Source of the DNA: Mytilus trossulus
Taxonomy: Eukaryota > Mollusca > Bivalvia > Mytilida > Mytilidae
Direction: 5' to 3'
DNA length: 64,000 bases
NCBI RefSeq assembly: GCF_036588685.1
Contig: NC_086379.1
Coordinates: forward strand, 19,887,862 to 19,951,861
Shown: positions 1 to 11,129 of the stretch, one piece after another
Layout of the letters: every line of letters begins with the position of its first letter
How positions within the stretch are numbered: the stretch's first letter is position 1
Notes under the pieces: generated by a model
Told to the model about the DNA's origin: nothing
The model's database searches: none
Seen by the model: only the letters and a program-made list of their open reading frames with translations
Program-made: the position numbers and the translations under genes

Positions 1-1480
1 TTACGACGTAAGGAACATATCCGATATCATTTGTGAAACGGTTATTTCATAACGGTCAACCAACTTGTGATGGCGTCCGTAAAATTTACGAAGGGATGTT
101 TTCAACTTCACCATTTGAAAGTCTTCGTTTAATAACTTCCTTGTGAGCAGCAACCCTCTATCAAGAAAATCATGATAAGAAATGCAAGCACGGGAATATC
201 GTATCAATTGAGAGATATATACCCCGTATGCAGGTGCTGCTGGAAAGTTCACAATTGGAAAGCTGAAATCATCTCTTTTGTCGTAAAGTTTTGTTTTCAA
301 CCGACCCTCATGGTCAATTTCTAGATGTAAGTCAAGATATGAAGCCGACTTAACTGTATCTGTAGTATCCTATATCTCTAGTTCAATGAGATAGATGCGT
401 TCCACATAGTCACCAAATTTTGAATTATTTAGTGAAAGAACATTATCTATTTAGCGGAAAGTAAAGTTAAAGGATATTGCTAACTTCTTATCCCTCCTCC
501 TAAAAAGTTCCTGCATGAAGTCAGCTGTATAATAATAAAGAAATAAGTCGGCAAGTAGAGGGACACAGTTTGTTCCCATTTGAATGCCGACAGTCTGTTG
601 AAAAACACGTCCTCCAAACATAACAAATATGTTGTCAATAAAAAAAATCAAGCATCTTGATAATTTCAGTTTCAGAGAATTTTTTGTTTGAATCAGAGTG
701 ATCCTTTACAAAGTAGGATTTATTCCTTCCTAAGACAAGATACTTGTATCGACGTTGGCCATTCTTTTTTATGAAGCAAAGCAATACCAACTCTTTCAAT
801 TTGTCTTTTAGTTTGGAATGTCGAATACTTGTGTAAAGAGTAGAAAAGTCAAATGTTTTAATACTGTTACAGGATGAAAGAGAGTTAGATTGTATGTACT
901 ATAAAAGATCTTTGAAATTTTTAAGTATCCACATCTGATTCACGCAACCTCTAGAATAGGCAGTTTCACAATAACTTTGAAGCCCGTCTTTGATTGCTGA
1001 TCAAATAGATGTCAATTATTTAGAAAGAGGTTTCGTGGAGCACTTGCAAGACGCAGCAATATACCTTTGTTTGTAAGGACACTTATGTAGTTTAGGTATC
1101 CAATACAGTGATGAAAGATCCTGTTCTTCATCTTTGGTTTAAATTCCAAAGGAACAAAGTACAGACCTATGATTATCCAGGATTTCCTCTTTGGTAAGTG
1201 TCATGAGGGTATATGTTGAGTTTCAAAGTGAATTGTAAATACCGCATTCGTTTATCAAGCAGTTAATGATGTTATTTTGGGCTTTGTCTGAGCGGACAAT
1301 GACATATTTATCATGGAAGTCGGATAGGTGTTTAGCAACATTTGGGTCTTAAAAGATTGACGTAGCATGGGCATTGATGGACCCATTCAGTTTCTTAATT
1401 CTGATTTGTATCAACGACCTCACTGCCTTAATCCATTCGAAAAGAGCGTCTTCCTTGTTCTTCTATACAACTGGCACATT
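1..1480 (-). mobile_element. Decayed Penelope-like retroelement reverse transcriptase (5'-to-3' on minus strand, runs off the window start)
   Basis: Minus-strand conceptual translation in several frames gives pieces of one reverse transcriptase. From high to low coordinates they are: a segment with YWIPKLHK near 1090 (the LPKxHK-type motif typical of Penelope-like elements), a TFDFSTLYT-like motif A near 850, VGIQMGTNCVPLLADLFLY near 540-600, and the region after the catalytic box ending with KLYDKRDDF near 270-300. The catalytic YIDD box is destroyed: at about 440-455 it reads stop-I-D-N. Many other stops and frameshifts are present. The copy is dead, and its 3' end lies outside the window. 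Assignment to the Penelope-like class is from recalled motifs and is less certain than the RT call. Confidence 0.75.
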
Positions 1481-1545
1481 CATAAGTATTAAGGAAAGTT
1501 ATTTTTCTAGGAAGATAATTATGCGAGACTATTCTGTGTAACATT

Positions 1546-1855
1546 TTATATTGTACATTTAAAAGCTAGTGAATACATATTTTTCCACTTTTCGTCACTA
1601 ATTTTTATATTAAAACTTTCTTCCCCTCCCTTTTTTGTGAAATAGGAGAAACACTTTCCCGATCGATGAAAGGTGAATATACATCTTGAGGGAATAATTT
1701 TATTCTCATGCTCAAAAACGAATCCAAATGAGTTGCTGTTAGGTGACATGTGTTGTTGCAATAAAAAAATCTTTCCAGTCACGTGGTATAGCAAGTTTAA
1801 TAGATAAAATGTCTACAAAAGTAACTTTCAGGTAAAAAAAAAATAATAGTATCAT
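1546..1855. other. No recognisable feature
   Basis: AT-rich stretch between two retroelement relics. It contains an 82-codon open frame on the minus strand with no recognisable motif, which I treat as chance. Confidence 0.4.
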
Positions 1856-1859
1856 AAGA

Positions 1860-2600
1860 CAACAATTCGCCTTTATCATCAACAATACCATTGATGAACC
1901 GTATGCCTTTCATGTACCAATACCTTGCTACCAAAACTAAAACAAACCAATGCTTTTTGAATAAATTTCTATTCTAGCGTATCAAACGCTTTTTCGACAT
2001 CGACTAGTTATATAAGCCCTGGATAATTCTTTAAAGCAGTAACAATATAATATCAATAATGAGTAGTAGATTTTCACCAATGTATCAACCAGCCACTTAT
2101 CCCGTCTGGTCCGGATCTATAATAGATATAGGAAGATGTGGTTTGAGTGCCAATGAGACAACTCTCCATCCAAATAACAATTTATATAAGTAAACCATTA
2201 TAGGTCAATGTATGACCTTCAACACAGAGCCTTGGCTCACACCAAACAAAAAGCTATAAAGGGCTCCAAACTTACTAGTGTAAAACCGTTCAAACGGGAA
2301 GACCAAAGGTCTAATATAAGTTTCGGAAGAAATAATTTCATTCCTTCCGCATTAACCATTTTGTTAACTTTGGCTAATAATTTGTAATCAAAATTTAAGA
2401 GAGAAAGAGGACGCCAGTTCTATCCTTATCTTTCTTTGGATTAAGAGTCGGAATACCCCGTCTTTGGTCTATTGATAGGGTTCCGGTCTCGAAGGAATAT
2501 TCATAGCTTTCTAAAACATATTTTTTTTATATCAATCCAGAAAAAATAGTTAAACTCAGCAGTAAGCCCAATTTCAAATTGATACTTCGAGAAAACATTA
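1860..2600 (-). mobile_element. LINE (L1/Tx1-like) reverse transcriptase fragment, interrupted
   Basis: On the minus strand, about 2480-2330 translates to a block containing QRRGIPTLNPKKDKDRT and FLLNFDYKLLAK. This matches the N-terminal RT blocks of L1/Tx1-type LINEs. About 2030-1945 gives LVDVEKAFDTLE followed by a stop and KFIQKAL, the LINE RT motif A. The two blocks are separated by a dispersed repeat in the opposite orientation (2124-2322). Upstream, about 2600-2540 gives a weak LTAEF-type block. Stops and frame changes show the copy is inactive. Confidence 0.7.
2124..2322 (+). repeat. Dispersed repeat family A, inserted in the LINE
   Basis: About 200 bp that recurs through the window. 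Hallmarks in order are AGATATAAGAAGATGTGGTA, GCCAATGAGACAACTCTCCA, AAACCATTATAGGTCA, GGAGCCTTGGCTCACACC, AAGCTATAAAGGG and ACTAGTGTAAAACC. It sits between two blocks of one LINE reverse transcriptase, so it inserted after that LINE. The class (SINE-like or a fragment of a longer element) is not resolved; no clear tRNA-type promoter is visible. Confidence 0.8.
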
Positions 2601-3200
2601 GTAAGGAATCAAAATAAGCTTAAACTATTGATAGGTTATTGAGGTTGTTACGTTATCGTTATATTTAGGAATTCGCAGGTCCGTACATTAATTAAAGAAC
2701 ATACGCCTTATTTTAAGTCTGTAGTTTATAAGTCGTATTGTGATTTGTTGAAGTCATGGTGATTATAAGGTGCAAAGTTATTCCTTGTACAATGACGAAG
2801 TTCAGGTATGATTATTACCCGTGGTTATAGCAAATCATGAATACGCATATTGGTACAATGCCAAATTGCGTTCGGTTGAAATTGTGCAAACATCCCATAG
2901 AGCAAATTACACGGATAATTAATATTAAACCCGTGTTCTGAGCGACTCGTGCATGCGGGTCATTAATAAATGTGTTTAATGAAATCAAATAGGTAACGAC
3001 TAATGGGTGCCGTAGAACGTCCATTAGAGTTTTGACGGCGATGATTTCTTGGCAAGGGTTTGAATACTGAATCAATGAGGTCGCAATGAATCGGAAAAAC
3101 ATGGTAGACCCTTTGATGGCCATTGTTTTCCACTCTATGTCCGGGTTGTTATTTCTGTTACAGAATCCCCATTTCCATCCTCAATTTTATTTATTCATTC
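2600..3200. other. No supported gene; unassigned
   Basis: Holds a 102-codon open frame on the minus strand (2815-3123) without recognisable motifs. Its 5' end overlaps a degenerate piece of repeat family B (about 3095-3185, ending CCCATTTCCATCCTCAATTT). I do not support a gene here. Confidence 0.4.
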
Positions 3201-3204
3201 GTTA

Positions 3205-3315
3205 AAGTATGCTTCGGTGTGAGACACAGCCTTGTGTTACAGATCGTACGTTGACCTATAAAGGGTTTTCTTTTGCAAATTCCGACTTTGTGAGTTGTGT
3301 CATTGACACTCATGT
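3205..3315 (-). repeat. Diverged fragment of repeat family A
   Basis: Contains CGGTGTGAG, TTGACCTATAAAGG and TGTCATTGACACTCAT in the order expected for the reverse complement of family A, with substantial divergence. Confidence 0.5.
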
Positions 3316-3399
3316 CACAGATTTCAGAAACTGGCAGTACATTGTGTCTTTTTAGTTATATAATATTGCGTATTGAAAGTCAAGAGCCTTTCATGCAGG

Positions 3400-3650
3400 G
3401 CTTGTGTTTGGTTGGTATCTGTCATATATTTTTTTCGTTTTTGTTTATGTTTGCACTTATATTCTTTCGAATTGTTTTAACTGTGTTATATTTAGGCCTT
3501 TTATTGCTTACATTATGGTATTGATTTTTATCAATGTTGAAAGGCGAATGGTGATATATAGTTGTTGAAATCCTCGTCGTCCTTTGGTGTGGTGAATATT
3601 TGTGTCATGGCAATTGGCAATCGTACCACATTTCCTAATATATTTTTTAA
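3400..3650 (+). repeat. Dispersed repeat family C (truncated/diverged)
   Basis: Carries GGCCTTTTATTGCT, GGTGATATATAGTTGTTGAA, GTGTCATGGCAATTGGCAAT and CGTACCACATTTCC. A related block occurs at 8830-8925 and 43170-43300. The small membrane-like open frame overlapping it (3297-3524) is explained by the T-rich repeat. Confidence 0.5.
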
Positions 3651-3934
3651 ATATCTTACGATTTATGGATGATTGGTTGTTATCTTAAGCTCTTCTTTTG
3701 ATGACAAATCTGTACATAGAATCAGGTTCACACCTGTTTTTGGTCAATACATTGTTAAGGGTAAGGGTATTTATTTGAAAATAATGGATGATTGGTGGTG
3801 TACGTCGTAGAAGCACCTAAACGGTGTTGCGCTGGTTACTGGAATATTTGATAAAACAAGACCAGGAACTTTTTATCTGAGTCACAGGTTATATGTTGAG
3901 TATGAAGTCTATTTTCATTGAACGGGTATACATA

Positions 3935-4090
3935 TTTAATCAGGGTTCAGCTGAGGCCCACTTCTTGGTGCGTAATGTTCTCAATGCGTTGAAGACCCAT
4001 TGATGGCATTCGATTTGATCTGTTCTTTTGTGGGGTTGTTGTCTCTTTGACATACATGTTTTCCCTATTTCCATTCTCAATTTGATATAT
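3935..4090 (+). repeat. Dispersed repeat family B
   Basis: Shares an ordered set of blocks with 58815-58960: CAGCTGA(A)G, GATGC(A/G)TTGAAGACC, TTGTCTCTTTGACA, and CC(A)TTTCCATTCTCAAT. About 150 bp. The origin is not clear; it may be the 3' part of a longer retroelement. Confidence 0.6.
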
Positions 4091-4499
4091 GTCATCAATT
4101 TTAGGATTCAGTAATACTTTTTGTATCATTTGAAAATTGTCAGTAAATTGTGTGTTCTAAAAGGATCACCAGTCACTTTTCACCCGATAACGTAATGACT
4201 AAAATATTTTTTCAAATATGTACTCCTTTCCAGTTTGTTCTTTCTGACCGGGACATATTGGGTGATGTTACATCTTTCAAAGTCTATCCGAAGTAATAAA
4301 AAAAATAGATTACGTTAAAAAAGACAATAACAATCAAACCCAAATAGTAAACAAAGACTCACAAATCCAAACGACATTTACATAAACAGTTAGGAATAAT
4401 AATTTAGAAACTGCACGAACTCAACAAAAAACCGGGAGTGAAATCAGGTGCTCCAGAAGTGTTAGCATTTCCTGCACTGTATGCGGCACCTGTCGTGTT

Positions 4500-5071
4500 A
4501 TTTCTTTGTTCAGTTCGGTAATGATGGAAGGTTCTTATGACTGAGAAAGAATTTCAGATTTGATTTCTGACACACTTTTGTCATAATGGCCAATCAGCTC
4601 AAGCTGGTGACCGTTGAATTTCTTGAGTGATGACCTTAATTTGATTGGTTCATAGCCCTGACTTAGTAACTTTTGAGAAAGCAGTATTCCTCGTTCAACA
4701 AAATCAATGTACTTTGAGCTAGCTCTAGAGTAACGTATCAATTGAGACACATATACTCCATATGTTGGTGTCGCTGGGATGTTGCTACACTAAATGGAAA
4801 GATGGCTATAGGAAAATTAAAATCATCCAGTCTGTCATAAATTTTGGTATTCAACCTACCATCTGTAGTCATTTACAGAAAAAGGTCTAAATATGAAGCA
4901 GATTTATCTGTGTCGGTAGTATCTTTAATTGCAAGTTCACTTGGATATATTAAATGTAAGTGATAACTGAATCTATTATTATTAAGAGACAGTACATCAT
5001 CAATATACCGAAAGGTTAAATTAAAAGATTGGGCTAATATATTTTCTCCTTTCTGTACAAGCCCTTGGATA
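4500..5071 (-). mobile_element. Second Penelope-like RT copy, downstream half
   Basis: Minus-strand translation near 5040-4975 contains FRYIDDVLSLNN, so the RT catalytic box is intact here, unlike in the copy at 1-1480. It is followed by SASYLDLFL with a stop, then KIYDRLDDFNFPIA. After a frameshift comes YGVYVSQLIRYSRAS (4750-4535). It is the continuation of the fragment at 6281-6415; a 1.2-kb insertion separates them. Confidence 0.75.
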
Positions 5072-5075
5072 AATT

Positions 5076-6276
5076 AAAAAGCAATTGTTCAGAGAACAAT
5101 TGAAGGTCTTTCCATCAAAACAATGTATTTTGATATGAAAAGTTGTGAAACTAAGTTTAAAATGTCATTTCAATCGTCAAATGATAGCTCCTGGTAAGCT
5201 GATTCCAAAAATGTATTGTTTCCATACATTTTTTTTAAATAAGGGAGATAATTTGTTACTTCCGGTTTGAAAAATGTTACTTCCGATTATATTTGAATAT
5301 TTACTTGAAACTAATTCCAAACATATCTGGTCCTTTATACTTTTATATTAATAAAGTACAAAAAAATAGCTACTTCCGGTTTACAAAAGGTCACTTCCGG
5401 TTGTTTTTTTCAAGGTTAAATGGTTTGAAACTTTTTTCTAAAAGTTGTATATCTTTATCATGTATACATATAGAATAAAAGCAAAGGTCAAAATCTAGAA
5501 CGTCAAATTAAGCTATGACCTTGAGATCAATTTCAAGGTCATACACCAAGGACCTCAAATCAAAAGACCATAGGTCTTAATTATATTTAGTTAATGAGTT
5601 ATATCACCAAACGCGTATTTTTAAATACAAGAGGGGAGAAAACTCCCTTTTACATTCAACGTACGCTTGCAATCAAAATTTACATCTTACGACATGTCGC
5701 AACTAACAATTTAGTAAAAAAAAAATGTTGATATCTTATACAGTCTATGGATATAAGTGAAAATAAGCCAAATTCAAATATTAGAATATGACCTTGACCT
5801 TTGACCTTGACCTAATTTTCTTTTTTTGGGACCAAGGACCTCAAATCAAAAGATCCTAGGTCTCTATCACTTATGATTTATAAGATAGAAATTCATATCA
5901 CTTATATCAGATGCATAAGGGGAAATAACTCTCATATGGAGGGGTCATATCGCTTCGGTCAAAATAGGACAAATCATGCCAAGGATATAACGAGCAATTT
6001 TGTAAAATAAATTTGTCATAATCTTTTACGGTTGCGAAGAAGATGCGCTAACAAGGAAAACAGTGTTTGGGGAGATAACTCCTACAAAGAAAAGTATTCG
6101 TTTACGCAGGGTAAATTTCAAAAGCGCATAAACTGTTCGATATCATATACCAAATATCTAAGCGACTTATTGCGAAACAAATGTTTATCGCAAGAACAAA
6201 ATTAGGCGGAAGAAAAAAAAAAAAAAATAATCTGAAGAAAAACAATAGGTCTTTCCACAGAAAAGTGGAAAGACCT
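5076..6276. mobile_element. 1.2-kb insertion element with palindromic ends, AATT flanks, inside the Penelope-like copy
   Basis: The left end holds the palindrome CAATTGTTCAGAGAACAATTG-like arms, then AAGGTCTTTCCA. The right end is a hairpin, AGGTCTTTCCAC / GTGGAAAGACCT. The interior has repeated ACTTCCGGTT blocks (about 5260-5400) and GACCTTGACCTTTGACC (about 5780-5815). AATT occurs immediately on both sides (5072-5075, 6277-6280). Removing the insert together with one AATT rejoins the RT reading through the SYEA/FIQGL region. No coding capacity is seen. Class unknown; the palindromic termini resemble the Helentron/pearl-like elements elsewhere in the window. Confidence 0.65.
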
Positions 6277-6280
6277 AATT

Positions 6281-6415
6281 ATGCTTCATAAGAACATGAA
6301 GAATATAAAAACAAATCTGCAAGTAGAGGAGCGGAATTGGTATCCATTTGGATTCCAATAGTCTGTTGGAAGACCAAACCTCTAAATTCAACAAATATTT
6401 TGTCAATTAGTCCAA
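6281..6415 (-). mobile_element. Second Penelope-like RT copy, upstream half
   Basis: Minus-strand reading gives LIDKIFVEFRGLVFQQTIG and then MDTNSAPLLADLFLY, the same RT block as at 540-620. It is colinear with 4500-5071 after removal of the intervening insertion. Upstream of about 6415 the similarity stops. Confidence 0.7.
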
Positions 6416-6513
6416 ATAAAGCAATAAAAGCAGTTTTCCTTTGGGTTTTTTTATTTGTTTTTTGTTGTTGTTGTGCATAACTGATTTTGGGCCGGTTGCA
6501 AACATTCTGTAAA

Positions 6514-6602
6514 TTAGATATAAGAAGATGGGGTATGATGGGGTCACAATTTGTAAAGGTAAACAAATAAAGTTACATGTACGGTATGGTCTTCAAAAAG
6601 AA
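6514..6602 (+). repeat. Partial family A repeat
   Basis: Starts AGATATAAGAAGATGGGGTA and continues through GTCACAATTTGTAAA to ACGGTATGGTCTTCAA. The 3' half is missing. Confidence 0.55.
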
Positions 6603-6745
6603 ATATTGTAAAGAAACATCACGAAATACGACTATACCTGACGCTGCGATGTAATTATATGTAAGCATGCATCTAAACTAAAACAAAAGTATATACGAAA
6701 GTAAAGGCTTTATAGTTAACCAAAGATAATTTACATCTTATCAGT

Positions 6746-6950
6746 AGATATAAGAAGAGGTGGTATGAGTGCCAATGAGACAACTCTCTTTCCAAGTCAC
6801 AATTTATAAAATTAATAGGTCAAAGTCCGGTCTTCAACACGGAGCATTGGCTCTCACCGAACAGCAAGCTATATAGGGCCAAAAAACTACTAGTGTAAAA
6901 CCATTCAAACGGGAAAACCAACGGTCAAATTATTTATATAAAAAAACATT
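6746..6950 (+). repeat. Family A repeat, near full 200-bp core
   Basis: Has all core blocks of family A in order, from AGATATAAGAAGAGGTGGTA to CAAACGGGAAAACCAACGGT. It lies just upstream of the first recognised kinase exon. Confidence 0.8.
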
Positions 6951-7035
6951 GATGAATCACGGCAACAAACGCCAGCTACTGAACATCAGATTCTGTCACT
7001 AGTACTATGTATCTTGGTTTTTGTGTACTTTTCAG

Positions 7036-8033
7036 TCAGAAAAAAGGGTAAAAAGGTATGCAGAAGACCGTTGTGTTGAGCTGTCAAAACAAGTCAACCT
7101 TTATCTAAATAATCCAGAAACCAAAAGCAGACTTTGTCAATTGCCGAATGATGAGTTATTTTTGGAATCAAGTTCTGATACACATATCGCATCAATAGAA
7201 GAAAGAGGAATTAGAATTATACATAACCGCATAGCAAATGAATTGGAGCTTTTAAGACAAAACGAACAAATAGAACTTGAAAATGAATTGGACAGTTTGT
7301 TGTTAAAAGAGGTACAGTTATTCAATGAGCAGAGTAATGAAATTAGGAAGCTCATTCTGAACTGTAGGTCTCCTGCTGATAGATTTAAAGTACTTTTTAA
7401 AATATTTGTTATAGGAACCATTATTCTTCTAACATCGCCGTTGTGGATTCCGATATCTTTGACTGTACTGGGAATGGGGGTCTCTAAGAAAGATGAAATA
7501 AAGTTGAGCTATGCCGAAGAATGTCAAAAGATAAATGAGTTATATTCAAATCCTTTAAGATTTATGAATGAGTGGTGCAATGGAATTTTACTAAAATATT
7601 ATTCCGAAAAAGAAATTTATTACAGGCTTGACTCCAATTGTATCACACCTTTTAAACAAAAAGTTCAAGATGTGTATAAAAATGTCATACAAAACCAGAT
7701 TAAGGCTGATAACGTATTCATCATGAACGTGAAAAATGACATCCGATCCTTTAAAGAAACGAGCAAACTATATCTTCCTTTTGGCGAAAAGGCTAAAGTT
7801 ATAATGGGAAAGTTACTAACCACCTGTATGGAATACTTTTCAAATGATTCAATTTCAAATACAAATGTACGAGGTTACTTACATGCACAGAAATGGGAAG
7901 GAAGATTTGCTTATGTACGGGCAATTGAAATGTTACATGAGCAAAAATGGGTTAAAGCTGTGGTCAAGACCATGAAAAAACCCTTGAATACTGATAGCTC
8001 ATTCATTCAGCTAACGGAATTAGATTCATTAAG
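7036..8033 (+). CDS. Protein kinase gene, first recognised exon (coiled coil, hydrophobic segment, start of kinase N-lobe)
   Basis: The open frame starts after a polypyrimidine-AG acceptor (CTTTTCAG, AG at 7034-7035) in phase 0 and ends at the donor AAG|GTAAGA (GT at 8034), leaving two bases of a codon. It encodes about 332 residues. Residues about 57-110 are charged and helical (likely coiled coil). Residues about 119-148 form a hydrophobic stretch (IFVIGTIILLTSPLWIPISL) that could be a membrane segment. The final part has AVVKTMKK, the probable VAIK-type ATP-binding lysine, followed by the start of helix C (LTELDSL). There is no upstream ATG in frame, so at least one 5' exon is missing from view or lost. 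The architecture recalls molluscan DSTYK-like kinases, but that is an inference. Confidence 0.8.
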
Positions 8034-8490
8034 GTAAGATTAAAGAGTTTTAGGTTGAATGTTTTTGGGGTATTATGTATATATGTATAATGTGTAGCTT
8101 CAGTTTAATGTAGACGAATCTTTTACGAAGCTTCCTTATGTGTGTTTAATATAACGTTTACCGATTTTTGATTACTCAAAATAACTTCTGTGACACGTGC
8201 CTTGAACAATCGTACCTGTTTTATTCTAAAGAATTATGATGGTTTTGTTGAAAAATAATGTTATGGCTATCAAAGAACAAAACGCTTTGAATACCCACAG
8301 TTACACGGAAGACACTCAACTGTTGGTGCATATATACAAGGTGGAAACATTTTTTATCAATACTTTCTGGATGATAAAAATAGAAAAGGTGTCTTTTTAA
8401 ATGCAGGCAGGTCAATTAAAAAAATAATCAAAGAACATTTCAACTTGCCATTTACCACTTCAACATCTAAGTTTGTTGTTTGTATTTTAG

Positions 8491-8782
8491 AAACATTAAC
8501 CATCCAAATATAGTTCAAATATATGGGACGTCCATAGGAATGAGTGACGAAAGAAACAAATATTTTAAAGTGTATATGGAACAATGCACGGAAAGCCTAG
8601 AGAACCTGGTTCTTCAAAACAGAAACTTTGTACCATGCGGTAAGCTACAAGATTGGAACACGAATGAATCAAAGAAGTCAAAGGAGATATATACAACAAT
8701 AATGTCAGGGGTTTTAGCAGGTCTGGCTCATCTTCATGACGAAGGATTTGTACACAGAGATTTGAAAATGTCCAATATTCTT
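8491..8782 (+). CDS. Protein kinase gene, second recognised exon (helix C to catalytic loop)
   Basis: Acceptor TTTTAG ends at 8490 and donor CTT|GTAAGT starts at 8783. The split arginine codon (AG|A) joins exactly to the 7036-8033 exon, giving LDSLRNINHPNIVQIYG, a textbook helix C to beta4 passage. The exon carries the hinge region and ends with GFVHRDLKMSNIL, an intact HRD catalytic loop with Lys and Asn in place (HRDLxxxN). It ends in phase 0. Its intron to the next exon holds a 3.7-kb transposon. Confidence 0.9.
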
Positions 8783-8829
8783 GTAAGTTAATCAATTACC
8801 ACAACTGTCTTTTACAGCTGACTGTGTGG

Positions 8830-8930
8830 TATGCTTTTTTATCATTGTTAATTGCCGTACAGCCCTATAGTTGCTAATTTATCTGTCATGCGGTCTCTTG
8901 TGGCGATTGCATAACACATCATTTATTTTA
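8830..8930 (+). repeat. Diverged family C fragment in the kinase intron
   Basis: Has GTGGTATGC, ATTGTTAATTGCCGTACAG, CCTATAGTTGCTAATTT and GTCATGCGGTCTCTTGTGGC, in the order of family C. Confidence 0.5.
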
Positions 8931-8949
8931 TGTTTGTATTATAAAGAAT

Positions 8950-9390
8950 CACTGGGGTAAAGCTGATGACCGTAACTGCATTCACGGTCATCCCAAGATG
9001 TCGGATGAAAAATTAGATCAGTTTCTGTATTGTCTGTTAAAGTGTTTCTATATTATTTTCTTTACAAATCATACATTGAAACGATGTAAATTTATAAAAG
9101 AATCACTCGGAAATCACTAATTACTTCCGAGAAATGTGCATGAAACGGGAAATTCGATTTGAAAAAATCGTTAGATGACCGTAAATCATAATCAAAATAT
9201 TTTCAAGATGACCGTAACATAAAACAAGGATGACCGTGATTGGTAAAAAGATGACCGTAACTTGTAAAGGATGACCGTAACTTGTAAAGGATGACCGTAA
9301 TTTGTAAAGACTGACTGTAATTTATATAGGAAGACCGTAACTTTTATAGGATGACCATCAATTTTAAGAAATATCCGTATTGTATTTAAC
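8950..9390 (+). repeat. Left terminal inverted repeat with GATGACCGTAA array
   Basis: The outer ~230 bp match the right TIR closely. The inner ~200 bp contain about eleven variants of GATGACCGTAA at irregular 20-30-bp spacing (for example near 9173, 9206, 9229, 9250, 9269, 9287), plus one inverted copy near 8982. This is the layout expected of transposase-binding subterminal repeats. Confidence 0.8.
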
Positions 9391-11129
9391 GCTTTTTTGT
9401 TGAGTTTGTCGATCTCAATAGGGGCTCGGTTAGCGGATATAAATATGTTTCATAAATTTCTTTTTTTAAACTATAATATTATTGGCCGTATTTTGGATTT
9501 ATGACAATGATAGTGAATTGCATATTTCTCGTAAACAATGAAATATTTATTGATAACGACGTTAAAATTTAAACATAATTTGACAGCGATACGACGAAAA
9601 TTTGAAGAAACATGAATGTGTCCCTAGTACACGGATGCCTCATTTACACAATCATTTTCTATGTTTAGTGGACTGTGAAAATGGAATAAAACTGTAATTT
9701 GGCATTAGAATTAAAAAGATCACACCATAGGGAAAATTTGTACAAAGTTTCATTTTATTTAACTTGAAGCGTAAAACGGACAAACAAACAGACGAACGTA
9801 CGAACGTACGCAGAGACCAGAAAAACATAATGTCAATAAATGAAGCATTAAAAACATTAATAGTACATACGAATATTTGGTAATCGAGCACATGTGTATG
9901 GTTCCAGAGAAAGCATATTACAATCTTAATTTGTCTTGATATATGCAGGCGGAAACACTTTTGAAATAGAACAAAAGAATCGAAGCTCTTTGTTTATCGA
10001 GAAAGCGATAAATGTTTACTGTAATGTTTGATATAGTAACGAAATTTTAAAAAGTTAATAGAAACAAATAAAACGACAATTCTCTTCTCAATTACGAAGT
10101 GTTTTATTTTAAAAACACCATTTGCATAAGTTTTCAATGTATTTATTACATAATAATGCAAAACAATAAGATATTAAGTCGACGACATGGGTATCTATAA
10201 GTTGGATGTAGAAAATGCATAACCTCCGATTTTTTAATTTTTTTTACCACGGACGGACAACATATCAATCTTTTAGTTCAGAAATTTTCATGTCTGCCCT
10301 TCAATTACGTGAATCAAGAAAAAAATCGTCAAAATAGGTAACGATTGTATCGAAAAGAGAAAATCGAGTGCACCTTTTTATATGTTAGGGCATGTTTTGT
10401 GTGTATATTTTGTCTTTAAAACGTACAAAGCAAGAGTTTTTGATATAGCATCTCGCTTCAGAATCTATCATTTTTATATATCAAACCTACAGGTTGACTT
10501 TATGGTTTTCAAAAAGGACAGTACAAAAAGATGAAATATATGGGTCAAGTGAAATACCTATCTAATGAAACACAAACACAGAGTAGGTGTGTTCGAATAG
10601 CTATTTTTTTCTAAAAGAACTTGACGACAGTCTTTTAATTTGGATGATGAAAATGGATATCTTCGAACAAATATGATTTTCTTGTGTGTGATAACAAGGG
10701 TTTAGAATCTCCATCCACTGAAAATGTTTAGTCTGCCCTTCCACTAAATATTTAATTAGAATATTTTTATATGCTTAAGAATTTTCGAAAATTCCACCTC
10801 ACATCCGAACAGTCAATATTTTTAAGTTGAATCAATGCAGACAATATCATTAACGGATTTTAGTTTGATATTTGAAGCCATGGCCAGAGAGTGAACAAAT
10901 TTAGCCCACATCTCAATTAAATGATCGAGTTCTCCTTCTCTTCTCAATTCTTGATTGGGAGCCAGAATCCGGAAGAAAATAAACTCCGAAAAATTTGTCT
11001 AATATGTTTAATAAAAAATCGACTTCTTCTTTTAATTTTCTATTTTGTAATTAATAAATATTTTATATATTTCGTTCTATTTATTCCTAACTAAGAATGA
11101 GTATAACCAGAGCCGTGTTTACAGGTTCC
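9391..11129. other. Transposon interior without coding capacity
   Basis: AT-rich DNA with only short, motif-free open frames. About 9770-9840 has a GACGGACAAACAAACAGACG-type run followed by AGAGACCAGAAAAACATAAT, which looks like the end of another dispersed repeat. No transposase motif was found on either strand. Confidence 0.5.

Noticed and set aside
2815-3123. 102-codon minus-strand open frame as a gene
   Set aside because: No recognisable motif, overlaps a degenerate repeat, and frames of this length arise by chance in this much sequence.
3297-3524. Hydrophobic 75-codon frame as a membrane protein
   Set aside because: T-rich repeat sequence (family C) gives Phe/Leu-rich frames by composition.
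9173-9390. GATGACCGTAA array as a CRISPR or transcription-factor array of the kinase gene
   Set aside because: It lies wholly within the inverted repeats of the transposon and recurs inverted at the other end, so it belongs to the element.
9652-9891. 79-codon minus-strand frame as the transposase of the long-TIR element
   Set aside because: No catalytic or DNA-binding motif; the Ser/Cys-rich part is encoded by a GACGGACAAACAAACAGACG run.
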